A model generated the notes under the pieces. It searched no databases, was not told the DNA's origin, and saw nothing but the letters and a program-made list of their open reading frames with translations. The position numbers and the translations under genes are program-made. From the NCBI GenBank assembly GCA_002083515.1, contig LWDN01000041.1, positions 40,965 through 96,732 of the forward strand: DNA of 55,768 nt. Reading direction: 5' to 3'. The stretch is from Proteobacteria bacterium HN_bin10. GTDB lineage: Bacteria > Pseudomonadota > Alphaproteobacteria > Caulobacterales > Aquidulcibacteraceae. This document shows, piece by piece, positions 1 to 8,573 of the stretch (positions are counted from its first letter, which is position 1; the number at the start of each line of letters is the position of its first letter).

Positions 1-65
1 GGGTTTGATCTGGGAGCACACCACGGACCTTGGCGCGCCGGCCGGGACGGGGCCGCGCGATCTGC

Positions 66-1082
66 TCAGCCCGCCACGAGGTTCCGCGCATCGGCGCGTG
101 CGAGCTGCGCGCGCACGAGGTCGCGCACATGATCGGGTCCGCGTGCACAGAGATCGGAGTTGAAGTCGTCACGCAGAGGTTGGAGCCCGATGATTTCGAC
201 GCCGGCTTCGCCGCCGCGGGCGCTCAAGCGTTCGAATGCGTGCTCGCCCGCGGCGTCGGTGTCGCGGGCAACATAGAGGCGGCGCAAGCCGGGCCAGAAT
301 AGAAGTGCGCCGAGATGGGCTGCCGAGAGTGCCGCGATCAGCGGCAGTGCGGGCAGCGCGCCGCGCAGCGACAGCGTCGTTTCGATGCCTTCACCGGCGG
401 CTGCGACCGCGCCGGCTGGCCCAAAGCATACGCCATGGCCGAGCAGGCGCCCCAAGGCGCGGCGGTCGAGCACGGCGGGCGGCGTCTGCGGTGAAAGCCA
501 TGTGCGATGAACGCCGGTGACGGCGCCGGCGGCATCGGTGACGCGCGCAATCATGGCGGGGAAGGCCTGTTTCGGCGCGGCCTCGTCCAGCCGATAGAAG
601 CAACGCGGATGAAGGCGCAGCGGACGCTGGTCGTCCCGCGAAAGCACGATCCCGCGCGCGCGTAGATAGGCGTCGCCGAGAGTGCCGCGAATGGGTCGCG
701 ACGCCGCGAAGAGGCGCCGCGCAGCTTCAGGCGAGCCTTGCGGCGCAGGCTGATGTGGCGCGCGCGGGGACGGATCTGGGCGCGGCAAGGCGAGGAAGCG
801 GACCGCCTCGGCGAGCACGTCGCGAAAATCGGTTAGCCCGCGGCTCTCGCGAATGACATCCAAGAGATCGCCGTGCTCGCCGGTGGCGGCGTCGCTCCAT
901 TTGCCGGCGCGGCGGCCTGCGCCATCAGGGGCAAGGCGCACATACATTGAGCGCCCTGGCGTGTTGCGCGCATCGCCCACACGCCAGACTCGCCCCTCGC
1001 GCACGCCATTGGAGAGGTAATGGCGGCAAACCGCTTCGGCGCTCTCAGCCAAGCGGCGCGCTATATCAGACGCGTCCATCAT
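66..1082 (-). CDS. Toprim-domain, primase-like protein (DUF7146 type)
   Basis: 338 aa. The N-terminal half resembles the DUF7146 region of plasmid and ICE primase-like proteins (WRVGDARN near residue 35, then GKWSDAATGEHGDLLDVI). The C-terminal half carries Toprim signatures: an acidic motif GEGIETTLS and a DxD motif in ARDTDAAGE. Toprim domains perform Mg-dependent nucleotidyl or phosphodiester chemistry, and a role in element DNA replication or repair is inferred. No zinc finger or helicase domain is visible. Two consecutive ATG codons lie at the start. The first overlaps the TGA of the upstream helicase gene (ATGA), which indicates translational coupling in the cassette. It is the last cassette gene inside the window; 65 bp remain to the left edge. 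Confidence 0.8.
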   Translation of the reverse strand: MMDASDIARRLAESAEAVCRHYLSNGVREGRVWRVGDARNTPGRSMYVRLAPDGAGRRAGKWSDAATGEHGDLLDVIRESRGLTDFRDVLAEAVRFLALPRPDPSPRAPHQPAPQGSPEAARRLFAASRPIRGTLGDAYLRARGIVLSRDDQRPLRLHPRCFYRLDEAAPKQAFPAMIARVTDAAGAVTGVHRTWLSPQTPPAVLDRRALGRLLGHGVCFGPAGAVAAAGEGIETTLSLRGALPALPLIAALSAAHLGALLFWPGLRRLYVARDTDAAGEHAFERLSARGGEAGVEIIGLQPLRDDFNSDLCARGPDHVRDLVRAQLARADARNLVAG

Positions 1083-4000
1083 CCATCTCCTCGCTCCGAG
1101 ATGCGTTCGACCGGGAAGCGGAGCAGCAGGCGCTCAAGCACCGCTGCGCCGTTTGCGTCGATGGGGACGAACAGCCGCAATTTCCATGAGATGATCTCGT
1201 GGAAGAGACCATAGGCGGTGAGGCGCTCGCGCATGGCGTCCGGGAAATTCAACAGCTCGATGCGATGCGCGTGCATGACGCGCACGCGGCGCAAATGCAG
1301 CCCTTCGGCAAGATTAATCACCGCGTGACCGTTCGCCAACAATGTGTGCGCATCGGCAGCTGACAATTGGGCGCCTGGCGCGCCGGCTGCGGCGGCCCAG
1401 GCCGCCGGCACGCGGCGCCCGATTATGCGCTCGCCCGCATCGGTGGTGAGCCGATAGACGCGCGCGCCGTCCGTGGGCAGGCGTTTCCACACCGGTAGCA
1501 GAAGTCCCGCCACAATGTGCAGCTGGCTGTCGCTATGGCTGGGGATGGTGATGAGTTCGCTCTCCCAGGCGCGCGCGAACGCGTCCTCGTCGCAGGCGCG
1601 CCATTGCGTCTCTGTCAATGCATCGAGCGCCATCGGCGTGCGTTCCATCGGACGCGCCAGGCGGATGCGCCGCTCAACGCCGCCATCGTCGCGCATGATG
1701 CTGGGCGCTGGCAGAAGCACCGCGGCGCGGCCCGATTGGGCGTTGAGCATGAAGGCGGCGCCGCGCGCGGCTTGCAGGGCGAGCGCTTCCTCGGTCGAAA
1801 GCGGCTGGTTGCGGTCGCGGCGCAGAATGGTGAGGAGCTCTGTTTCGGCGCCGCTTGCGGCGTGGGTGTGGATGGCGCGCCGGGCGGTGACGACAAGGGA
1901 GTCCGCGATCAGGGTTTCGAGGCCCGCGTCATAGACGCCCGCGGCGATTGCCCCTTCGATGCGCGCGGCCAGCAAGTGCTCGAATGCGGCGAAGATGAGG
2001 TTCTGCAAGCCGATAGGCAACGCCAGCAGGCGATTGAGAAAAGTGGTGATGGGCGGCAGCTCATCGCGCATGCCGTTCGAATCCATCAGCGAGAGGCCCG
2101 TCGCTGCTTCGAAGGCCAGCAGCGTGCAGCCCTCAACCTTGCCCGCGACCAGCAGCGCATAGAGTTGGCGCAGCGCATCGCGCGCGTAGGGGCTTTCGAG
2201 ATTGTCTTCCGGCCGGAAGAGATTTTGGCCCCCGGTCTGACGCTGGCCGCGCGTCAACGCGCCCAGCGTGTCGAGACGGCGCGCGATGGTGGAGAGAAAG
2301 CGCTTTTCGCCTTGCACATCGGTCGAGATCGGCCGGAACAGCGGGGCTTGCGCCTGGTTGGTGCGATTGGTGCGTCCCAAACCCTGGATCGCGGCGTCGG
2401 CTTTCCAGCCGGGTTCGAGCAGATAATGCACGCGCAGGCGCTGGTTCTTGGCCGAGAGTTCGGCGTGATAGGAGCGCCCGGTGCCGCCCGCGTCGGAGAA
2501 CACAAGGATGCGCTTGGCGTCATCCATGAAGGCTTGGGCCTCGACCAGATTGGCCGCACCCGCGCGGGTCTCGACCATGAGCCGGTCGCCCTTACGCACG
2601 ATGCGCCGCGAGCGGCCGGTGACTTCGGCGACCAGATGCGCGCCGAAATGCTGCACGATCTGATCGAGCGCGCCGTGCACTGGCGCCAGCGCCCCGAGAT
2701 CGGCAACCAGGCGATCGCGCCGGGCGACCGCGTCGCGGCAGAGCACGGGCTGGCCGTCGCGCATGACCGGGCGCGACAGGAGATGGCCCTCGGCGTCGGA
2801 ATAGGGCTCATACAAATGGACCGGGAATGAATTGATAAGATAGTCGCCAATGGCCTCGCGCGGGGTGATGTCGATCTGGACGTCGCCCCAGTCCTCGGTT
2901 GGGATTTCGGCCAGCCTGCGCGCGGTGAGCGCTTCGCCCGTGGAGACGATTTGCACCACGGCGGCGTGACCCACGGCCAAATCCCGTTCGATCGAGGCCA
3001 ATAGGGTGGGCGTTTTCATGCCCGTGATCAGATGATTGAAGAAACGCTGCTTGGCGCTCTCGAACGCCGAACGCGCCGCCGCTTTGGCTTGACCGTTCAA
3101 TGTGGCGGTGTCGCTGGTGATGTTGGCGGCAGTTAAGGCGGCGTCGAGATTGTTGTGGATGATCGAGAACGCGTGCGCATAGGAATCGTAGATGCGGATC
3201 TGTTCATCGCTCAGCTTGTGCTCGACCAATTCATACCGCACGCCCTCGTAGGATAGCGAGCGCGACGCATAGAGGCCGAGCGCTTTCAAGTCGCGCGCCA
3301 GCACCTCCATGGCCGCGACCCCGCCGGCTTCAACGGCTTCGACGAATTCGGCGCGCGAAGCGAAGGGAAAATCAGCCCCGCCCCAAAGACCAAGCCGTTG
3401 CGCGTAAGCGAGATTGTGGACGCTGGTGGCGCCGGTGGCGGACACGTAGACGACCCTGGCATTGGGCAATGCGTGCTGGAGCCTCAAGCCCGCACGGCCT
3501 TGCTGGGAAGCGGCCTGGTCGCCGCGCTCGCTCTTGGCGCCCGCCGCATTAGCGAGCGCGTGCGATTCATCGAACACGATGACGCCGTCGAAATCGCGCC
3601 CCAGCCATTCGACGATCTGGCGCACGCGCGAGGCTTTGTCGCCGCGTTCTTCGGAACGCAAGGTGGCGTAGGTCGCGAACAATATCCCCTCGGCCAAACG
3701 GATTGGCGCGCCTTGTCGAAAGCGCGAGAGCGGCGTCACCAAGAGCCGCTCCATGCCAAGGGCCGCCCAATCGCGCTGCGCGTCCTCGATCAATTTGTCG
3801 GACTTCGACACCCAGACGGCGCGCCGCCGGCCCTTGAGCCAATTGTCAAGGAGAATGCCGGCGACCTGACGGCCTTTGCCCGCGCCGGTTCCGTCGCCCA
3901 GAAACCAACCGCGCCGAAAGCGGACGGCATCATCTGCGTTGTCGGGTGCGGCGGTGACCAGATCGAAGGTCTCATCGACACGCCAGGCGCCCGCGAGCAG

Positions 4001-5380
4001 GTCCCCATGCGCCTCGCCAGCATAGACGACGCTTTCGAGTTGCGCGTCGGAGAGCAGGCCCTCCGTGACGACGCACGCCGGCAGGTGCGGGCGGTAGCGA
4101 GGCGAAGGCGGCGCCACCGAGGCCATGGCCGCCGATTGCACCAATTGCGTGGGATGGGAGTGCGCGCCGGCAATGCGGATCGTCTGCAGCCGATAAGGCT
4201 CGTAGAGCGCATCGGTTGTGCGCGCGCCGCTCTCATGCGCTTCCGGCGGCAGAATGTCGTACTCGAGTTCGATGCCGTCAGGCGCCGTGGACGCAGAGGT
4301 CGGTCGCGGTCGGGACGCCGGAGCCAACCGAGCCGGCGCCGCTCGGGGCGTGGCCGGCGCCGGCTGTGGCGCAACTGGCTGCCGCGGCGGCATGTTTGCC
4401 TCGATCCAGCCGAGCAATTGCGCGATGGTGCGCGCGCGTCCGAGCGAGGGCGGAAATTGCGTGGGATCATCGGCTGCAACCTTGTCGATGACGATAAGGC
4501 GCGTTTCGGTCGTGGTTCCATGCTTGGCGTAGAGGGCGCCGTCCATGGCGGCGCTGAGAACGAGCCGGCCGCGGTGCTGTAGGCGCACGAAAGCGCTAGT
4601 CCAATTTGGATTGTCGGGCGAGAAATTCGCGCCGGTGATGGCGACCAGACGTCCCCCGGGCGCAAGCCGCGCCAATGCCGAGGATAGGTGGCGCAGCGCC
4701 GCATCGCGCATGCGCCCGTCAACGTGCGCGAGCGCTGAGAAGGGCGGGTTCGTGAGAATGACGCTGGGCGCGAGGCCGGCGGCTAGATGATCGTCGATCT
4801 GAGCGGCGTCGAAGCGCGTGACGGCGATCCCTGGAAAGAGCAAGGACAACAGATCGGCGCGCGTGTCAGACATTTCGTTGAGCGCAAGCCGGGCGCCGGC
4901 AAGTTCAGCGAAGATGGCCAGAAGCCCCGTGCCAGCCGAGGGCTCCAACACCAGATCGCCAGGGGTAAGCGCCGCGGCGGTCGCGGCGGCAAGGCCAAGC
5001 GCGACGGGTGTCGAGAATTGCTGCAACGCTGCGCTCTCCGCGGAGCGGCGCGTATGCGTAGGCAAGAGCGCAGCGATCTTCTCCAGCATGCCCGCAAGGG
5101 CGGCGGGTGAAGCCGCGCGGCCGCGCATGGAGGGGCCAAACTTGCGCAAGAAGAGCAACGTCGCGGCCTCGCAGGCCTCGTAGGCGGTCTTCCAGTCCCA
5201 AACGCCTTCCGCATCGGCGCCGGCGAACGCCTGTTCCATCGCCGTGCGCAGCTGGGTTGCGTCGATGCGCGATCCGCGTTCGAGGTAAGCAAGGATAAGA
5301 CGCGCGGCGTGGACGATGCGCGCTGCTTTTGTGGGTGAAGTGTCAAGTGCGGCCGCGGCCGCGGCTGATGCCGTGTTCAT
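1079..5380 (-). CDS. Methyltransferase fused to Strawberry-notch-like helicase
   Basis: 1433 aa from the ATG at 5380, which has GAGG 6 nt upstream and lies 44 bp after the preceding gene; an upstream in-frame start at 5464 would overlap the ArdC gene. Residues about 120-330 form a class I SAM methyltransferase: EPSAGTG near 146-152 is the SAM loop and NPPF at 211-214 is the catalytic motif typical of N6-adenine DNA methylases. The rest is an SF2 helicase of the Strawberry-notch type, with GDGTGAGKG as Walker A, FDESHAL as the DEAD-like motif, and GLGRTNRTNQ as motif VI. Such fusions occur on alphaproteobacterial plasmids and ICEs, and their function is not established as far as I know. DNA modification coupled to remodelling, protecting or maintaining the element, is an inference. 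It is coupled to the Toprim gene by an ATGA overlap. Confidence 0.85.
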   Translation of the reverse strand: MNTASAAAAAALDTSPTKAARIVHAARLILAYLERGSRIDATQLRTAMEQAFAGADAEGVWDWKTAYEACEAATLLFLRKFGPSMRGRAASPAALAGMLEKIAALLPTHTRRSAESAALQQFSTPVALGLAAATAAALTPGDLVLEPSAGTGLLAIFAELAGARLALNEMSDTRADLLSLLFPGIAVTRFDAAQIDDHLAAGLAPSVILTNPPFSALAHVDGRMRDAALRHLSSALARLAPGGRLVAITGANFSPDNPNWTSAFVRLQHRGRLVLSAAMDGALYAKHGTTTETRLIVIDKVAADDPTQFPPSLGRARTIAQLLGWIEANMPPRQPVAPQPAPATPRAAPARLAPASRPRPTSASTAPDGIELEYDILPPEAHESGARTTDALYEPYRLQTIRIAGAHSHPTQLVQSAAMASVAPPSPRYRPHLPACVVTEGLLSDAQLESVVYAGEAHGDLLAGAWRVDETFDLVTAAPDNADDAVRFRRGWFLGDGTGAGKGRQVAGILLDNWLKGRRRAVWVSKSDKLIEDAQRDWAALGMERLLVTPLSRFRQGAPIRLAEGILFATYATLRSEERGDKASRVRQIVEWLGRDFDGVIVFDESHALANAAGAKSERGDQAASQQGRAGLRLQHALPNARVVYVSATGATSVHNLAYAQRLGLWGGADFPFASRAEFVEAVEAGGVAAMEVLARDLKALGLYASRSLSYEGVRYELVEHKLSDEQIRIYDSYAHAFSIIHNNLDAALTAANITSDTATLNGQAKAAARSAFESAKQRFFNHLITGMKTPTLLASIERDLAVGHAAVVQIVSTGEALTARRLAEIPTEDWGDVQIDITPREAIGDYLINSFPVHLYEPYSDAEGHLLSRPVMRDGQPVLCRDAVARRDRLVADLGALAPVHGALDQIVQHFGAHLVAEVTGRSRRIVRKGDRLMVETRAGAANLVEAQAFMDDAKRILVFSDAGGTGRSYHAELSAKNQRLRVHYLLEPGWKADAAIQGLGRTNRTNQAQAPLFRPISTDVQGEKRFLSTIARRLDTLGALTRGQRQTGGQNLFRPEDNLESPYARDALRQLYALLVAGKVEGCTLLAFEAATGLSLMDSNGMRDELPPITTFLNRLLALPIGLQNLIFAAFEHLLAARIEGAIAAGVYDAGLETLIADSLVVTARRAIHTHAASGAETELLTILRRDRNQPLSTEEALALQAARGAAFMLNAQSGRAAVLLPAPSIMRDDGGVERRIRLARPMERTPMALDALTETQWRACDEDAFARAWESELITIPSHSDSQLHIVAGLLLPVWKRLPTDGARVYRLTTDAGERIIGRRVPAAWAAAAGAPGAQLSAADAHTLLANGHAVINLAEGLHLRRVRVMHAHRIELLNFPDAMRERLTAYGLFHEIISWKLRLFVPIDANGAAVLERLLLRFPVERISERGDG

Positions 5381-5424
5381 GGAATGCCTCGAAGCGAAAG
5401 GGGTGAAGGAAAAGAGCGCGTGGC

Positions 5425-6321
5425 TCAGGCGGCGGTGGCGCCAGGCTGTTGGGCGTGCATCCAATCAGCCGCTTGCTGGGCCTTGGAGGCCGCGCGGAAG
5501 ATGGCTTTGGAATCGCTTTGAAGGGCGGCCAGCCACGAGGCGATGTAAGCGGCGTGATCTGTGCGCGGATGATGGGCAAGGCCAAGATCGGCCAGGATCA
5601 TGCCGCTCAGGATCTCGACGATGATTTCTTCCTGCGCATAGGCGGGCGCGCCATAAGCGGCGGTCAGATCGCGATCGAGGCGATGCTTTGCGCCGCTGGC
5701 GTGACCATGTTCATGAAGCCAGGTCCCATAAAATGCTGTCGCGTCGGCGAACGCGCCGAAGGCGGGCATGCGGATGGTATCGTCGGCCGGGCTATAGAAA
5801 GCGCGCGCGCCGCCAAATGCGGTTTCGACATTGAGATTGGCGATGAAGGCCTCGGCGTGCGCCAAGCGCTCGGTTTCTGGCAGCACGTTGACCGCGGCGA
5901 GCGCATAGTCGTCGACTTGGGCGACATTGAAAACCGAAAAGGCGCGCGCGAACATACGCTGTCCGCGTGTGGCGTCTTCCGCCGTGGTTCGTTCGCCCGT
6001 GTCGTCGTCATTGGAGTTGATGGGCTTCCAAAAGACCACAGTCGCAGCGCGCTCGCCTTTGCGCACCTGAGCGCCCAGCGCGCACCATTGCCGGTAGGTG
6101 CCCCAAAGACCAACGTCGAAACCCCTGGCGAGCGCGGCGGTCCAAAGAGCGAGAATGTTGATGCCGCGATAGGGCTTGGCGCTGGCGACATTGATCGGAC
6201 GCGCGGCGGTTGCGCCGTCATGATGCCAGGGCATGCGCCAATCGCCGGCGCCCGCTTCAATCGCGGCGGCGATTTCAGCGGTGATGCGCGCATAGACGTC
6301 GGCACGTCGAGACGTGGACAT
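5425..6321 (-). CDS. ardC: ArdC-like antirestriction protein / zincin
   Basis: 298 aa from the ATG at 6321, with GGAGG upstream. The N-terminal part (VYARITAEIAAAIEAG, then PWHHDG, then NVASAKPYRGIN) matches the ssDNA-binding domain of ArdC/TraC1-type proteins (DUF1738). The C-terminal part holds the zincin metalloprotease motif HEHGH in WLHEHGHASGAKHR. Plasmid ArdC binds single-stranded DNA and protects incoming DNA from restriction in the recipient cell. The gene lies between ParB upstream and the methyltransferase/helicase downstream on the same strand. The ribosome-binding site sits at the base of the nested hairpin at 6331-6382. An in-frame TTG-type extension of 16 residues runs into that hairpin and is considered unlikely. 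Confidence 0.87.
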   Translation of the reverse strand: MSTSRRADVYARITAEIAAAIEAGAGDWRMPWHHDGATAARPINVASAKPYRGINILALWTAALARGFDVGLWGTYRQWCALGAQVRKGERAATVVFWKPINSNDDDTGERTTAEDATRGQRMFARAFSVFNVAQVDDYALAAVNVLPETERLAHAEAFIANLNVETAFGGARAFYSPADDTIRMPAFGAFADATAFYGTWLHEHGHASGAKHRLDRDLTAAYGAPAYAQEEIIVEILSGMILADLGLAHHPRTDHAAYIASWLAALQSDSKAIFRAASKAQQAADWMHAQQPGATAA

Positions 6322-6330
6322 GAAGAGAAC

Positions 6331-6382
6331 CTCCGCGACGGACGCCCGCGAGACTTCTCTCGGGTCCATTTCCGTCGCGGAG
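6331..6382 (-). promoter_or_regulatory. Nested hairpin in the ardC leader
   Basis: A perfect 12-bp inverted repeat (CTCCGCGACGGA at 6331-6342, TCCGTCGCGGAG at 6371-6382) encloses an inner CGAGA/TCTCG stem with a 4-nt loop at 6349-6362. On the transcribed strand the outer 3' arm ends in GGAGG, the ribosome-binding site of ardC, so a folded leader would partly occlude it. A second copy with the same outer arms precedes the ParB gene. It could be an RNA switch or a protein-binding operator; the sequence does not decide between them. Confidence 0.65.
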
Positions 6383-6416
6383 ATCGCTGCCCATCTCTTC
6401 CTCTGGAAGCGCTGGA

Positions 6417-8474
6417 TCAGGGCGCGTGTGACGCGGGCGGTGGCGGCGCTTCATCGCTCAAAAACGCGGGCAGGGCGGCGTCTGCTGCGCCCGCGCCGCT
6501 CGGCCGCAAAGGTTCAGGCAGCCAGCCGCTATCGGCGAGCAAGCGCTCGGCCTCCTTGGCCATGTCGGTTTTCTTCAAATGATCGATGAGCTGCGCAGCG
6601 TGCTCATCCTTGCCTTCGCGCACCGCCTCCAGGATGCGCGCCTTCGGCACGCGGCCTAGATAATTGTCGACCGTAGGGCGCCAGCCTGCTTCGGCCATGT
6701 CGAGCCCAACCGAAGCAGCGAGCCGGTCGGCCTGCGCCAGCCGTCGTGACACCGCGCTCTGCGAGGGTCCCGCGCCATAGCGGTCGCCACGTTCGTAGAG
6801 CGCGTTGACCCCGAACGACACGCAATGGGCGAGAAGCGACGCGCGGCCGGGCTCGTCGAGGGCGGCGAGCCAATCCCAGAGCGTGTCCTCGTCCTTGGGC
6901 ATGTCGGCGCGCCATGCTTCGTGACGCGCGCCGATCGATTGCGCGGGGGCGCAATGTTTCAGGTCCTGGGTCTGTGCGGGGAGGGCGACGCGCGAAATCG
7001 AGAGTTCAAGGCATTTGCCGCCAAACGAGGACAGGAACGCGTCGGTGCAAAAGCGATGCAACAGTGCGGTGAGCGCCACATGAGGATTGCCCGCGAGCGC
7101 GTCGCGCAACGCCAGCGTCCGATAAGCGGTCAGTTCGCTGAGCAAGCGATCCGGCAATGGCTTGAGGCCGTCTTCGTCAGCATCTTCGCTGTCTTCTTCG
7201 CCCGCGATAGTGATGACGGCGCGCCGCTCGCTATTGGCGGCGCCGTCTTCGTCCGCGACGGCGCCGTCGGCGTGTTCATCGGCGCTGTCGTCAAAGGCGT
7301 CGTCTTCGGCGCGGATATAGCCGCGCTCGACATGGAGGCCGCCGTCAGCGCGAATGCTGATAAATACGCCCGCGCGCGCCATTTCGGCGCGATCGTAGAT
7401 CCTTGGCCGCGCCTCGAACGCCTCAAGTGCTGTCTCGATTTCGCCAAGGCGCTGATCGACGGCGGCGGGAAGCTCGTCGGCGTCTTCGTACTCGCGCTCA
7501 AGCCTTTCGTACTCTGCTTGGAGCGCATCGAGCGATTGCTCTTCCTCTGACGTCAATGCCGGTTGCACGCCATCGATCTGACGCATGCCGTCAGTATGGC
7601 TATAGGGAAAGCTGGCAGCGGCTTCGACCCATTTCCAGCCTTCGGCCGCGATCCTGCTGGCTTCGGTCTTGAGCTTTTCCGTGACCAGGCGCTCCAGCAG
7701 CACGACGTCCTGGAGCCAACCCTCGCCATTTTCGCTGAAAAGGTCACGCAGCACATAACCAGAGGCGGCCTCATAGGCCTCAAGCCCAACAAAAAGGGCG
7801 CGCCGGTCGCTGCTGGGCACAGTGTCTTGCGTCAATTGCCGGCGGATGCTCCAGGGATCGTTATTGTAAGACCGGCTGACAGTGTCCCAGACCTGCTCCT
7901 GACGCGCTTGATCGGTGGTGACGCTGAAGGCCGTGAGCTGCTCCAGGGTCATGGCGTCCTCGCCATAGAGCTGGAGTAGTTTCGGCGACACCGCGGCGAG
8001 ACGAAGCCGCTGCTTGACGATTGTTGGCGGGACGAAGAAGCGGGCGGCGATGTCTTCTTCGCTCAAACCCTTCTCGCGTAGTTCCTGGAAGGCGCGAAAC
8101 TGGTCGAGCGGATGCAGCGCTTCACGGCAGAGGTTTTCGGCAAGTGAATCCTCCTCCGCCAGTCCATCGCTCTTCACGACGCACGGGACGGCTTGGGTCT
8201 TCGACATCCGCTTTTGCTTCACCAGCATTTGCAGTGCGCGATAACGGCGTCCGCCGGCTGGGATCTCGAACATGCCGGTCTCGGCGCCTTCCGCGTTGAG
8301 CACTGGGCGAACGTGCAGGCTCTGCAGCAGGCCGCGGCGGGCGATGTCCTCGGCGAGGTCCTCGATGGAAACGCCCGCTTTGGTGCGGCGGATGTTGGAT
8401 TGCGACAGGATGAGTTTGTTGAAGGGGATGTCGCGCGCGGAATTGAGCGACACTTTCGATGTAGCGTTTGCCAT
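6417..8474 (-). CDS. ParB/RepB/Spo0J-family partition-like protein
   Basis: 685 aa. Residues about 8-110 form the ParB N-terminal nuclease-like domain, with IPFNKLILSQSNIRR, the LAEDIARRGLLQSL box and the GGRRYRAL motif. A helix-turn-helix follows near residue 140 (GLSEEDIAARFFVPPTIVKQRL). The long C-terminal half is acidic around residues 390-450 (repeated EDEDG/DEDG) and unlike chromosomal ParB, which is usually near 300 residues. No ParA neighbour and no canonical parS site was seen. Large ParB-like proteins of this kind often accompany ArdC and Toprim genes on mobile elements, so a role in maintenance or DNA processing is inferred. The ATG at 8474 has GGAG upstream, at the base of a nested hairpin shared with ardC. 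Confidence 0.85.
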   Translation of the reverse strand: MANATSKVSLNSARDIPFNKLILSQSNIRRTKAGVSIEDLAEDIARRGLLQSLHVRPVLNAEGAETGMFEIPAGGRRYRALQMLVKQKRMSKTQAVPCVVKSDGLAEEDSLAENLCREALHPLDQFRAFQELREKGLSEEDIAARFFVPPTIVKQRLRLAAVSPKLLQLYGEDAMTLEQLTAFSVTTDQARQEQVWDTVSRSYNNDPWSIRRQLTQDTVPSSDRRALFVGLEAYEAASGYVLRDLFSENGEGWLQDVVLLERLVTEKLKTEASRIAAEGWKWVEAAASFPYSHTDGMRQIDGVQPALTSEEEQSLDALQAEYERLEREYEDADELPAAVDQRLGEIETALEAFEARPRIYDRAEMARAGVFISIRADGGLHVERGYIRAEDDAFDDSADEHADGAVADEDGAANSERRAVITIAGEEDSEDADEDGLKPLPDRLLSELTAYRTLALRDALAGNPHVALTALLHRFCTDAFLSSFGGKCLELSISRVALPAQTQDLKHCAPAQSIGARHEAWRADMPKDEDTLWDWLAALDEPGRASLLAHCVSFGVNALYERGDRYGAGPSQSAVSRRLAQADRLAASVGLDMAEAGWRPTVDNYLGRVPKARILEAVREGKDEHAAQLIDHLKKTDMAKEAERLLADSGWLPEPLRPSGAGAADAALPAFLSDEAPPPPASHAP

Positions 8475-8484
8475 AGTTTCAGTC

Positions 8485-8533
8485 TCCGCGACGGCCGATC
8501 GAGACCTCTCTCTCGATCCCCAACCGTCGCGGA
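8485..8533 (-). promoter_or_regulatory. Nested hairpin in the parB-like gene leader
   Basis: The outer inverted repeat is TCCGCGACGG (8485-8494) with CCGTCGCGGA (8524-8533), 10 bp and perfect. The inner stem is GATCGAGA (8497-8504) with TCTCGATC (8511-8518) around a 6-nt loop. It lies 10 nt upstream of the ParB start codon, and the GGAG ribosome-binding site sits at the 3' foot of the outer stem. The outer arm is identical over 10 bases to that in front of ardC, while the inner arms differ in sequence but keep the same layout. This supports a conserved structure rather than a chance repeat. Confidence 0.65.
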
Positions 8534-8573
8534 TGACCGATCTTTTCTCTCACTCTGGCGCGGCGAACGCGCG

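Noticed and set aside
1517..2830. Long plus-strand open frame (437 codons) opposite the methyltransferase/helicase gene
   Set aside because: Shadow of a well-supported gene in GC-rich DNA; no domain and low-complexity Arg/Ala/Gly composition.
3398..4582. Long plus-strand open frame (394 codons) within the same gene
   Set aside because: Antisense to conserved helicase and methylase motifs; no recognisable protein family.
5449..6582. Plus-strand open frame opposite ardC
   Set aside because: Covers the ArdC zincin motif and the nested hairpin on the opposite strand; no independent support.
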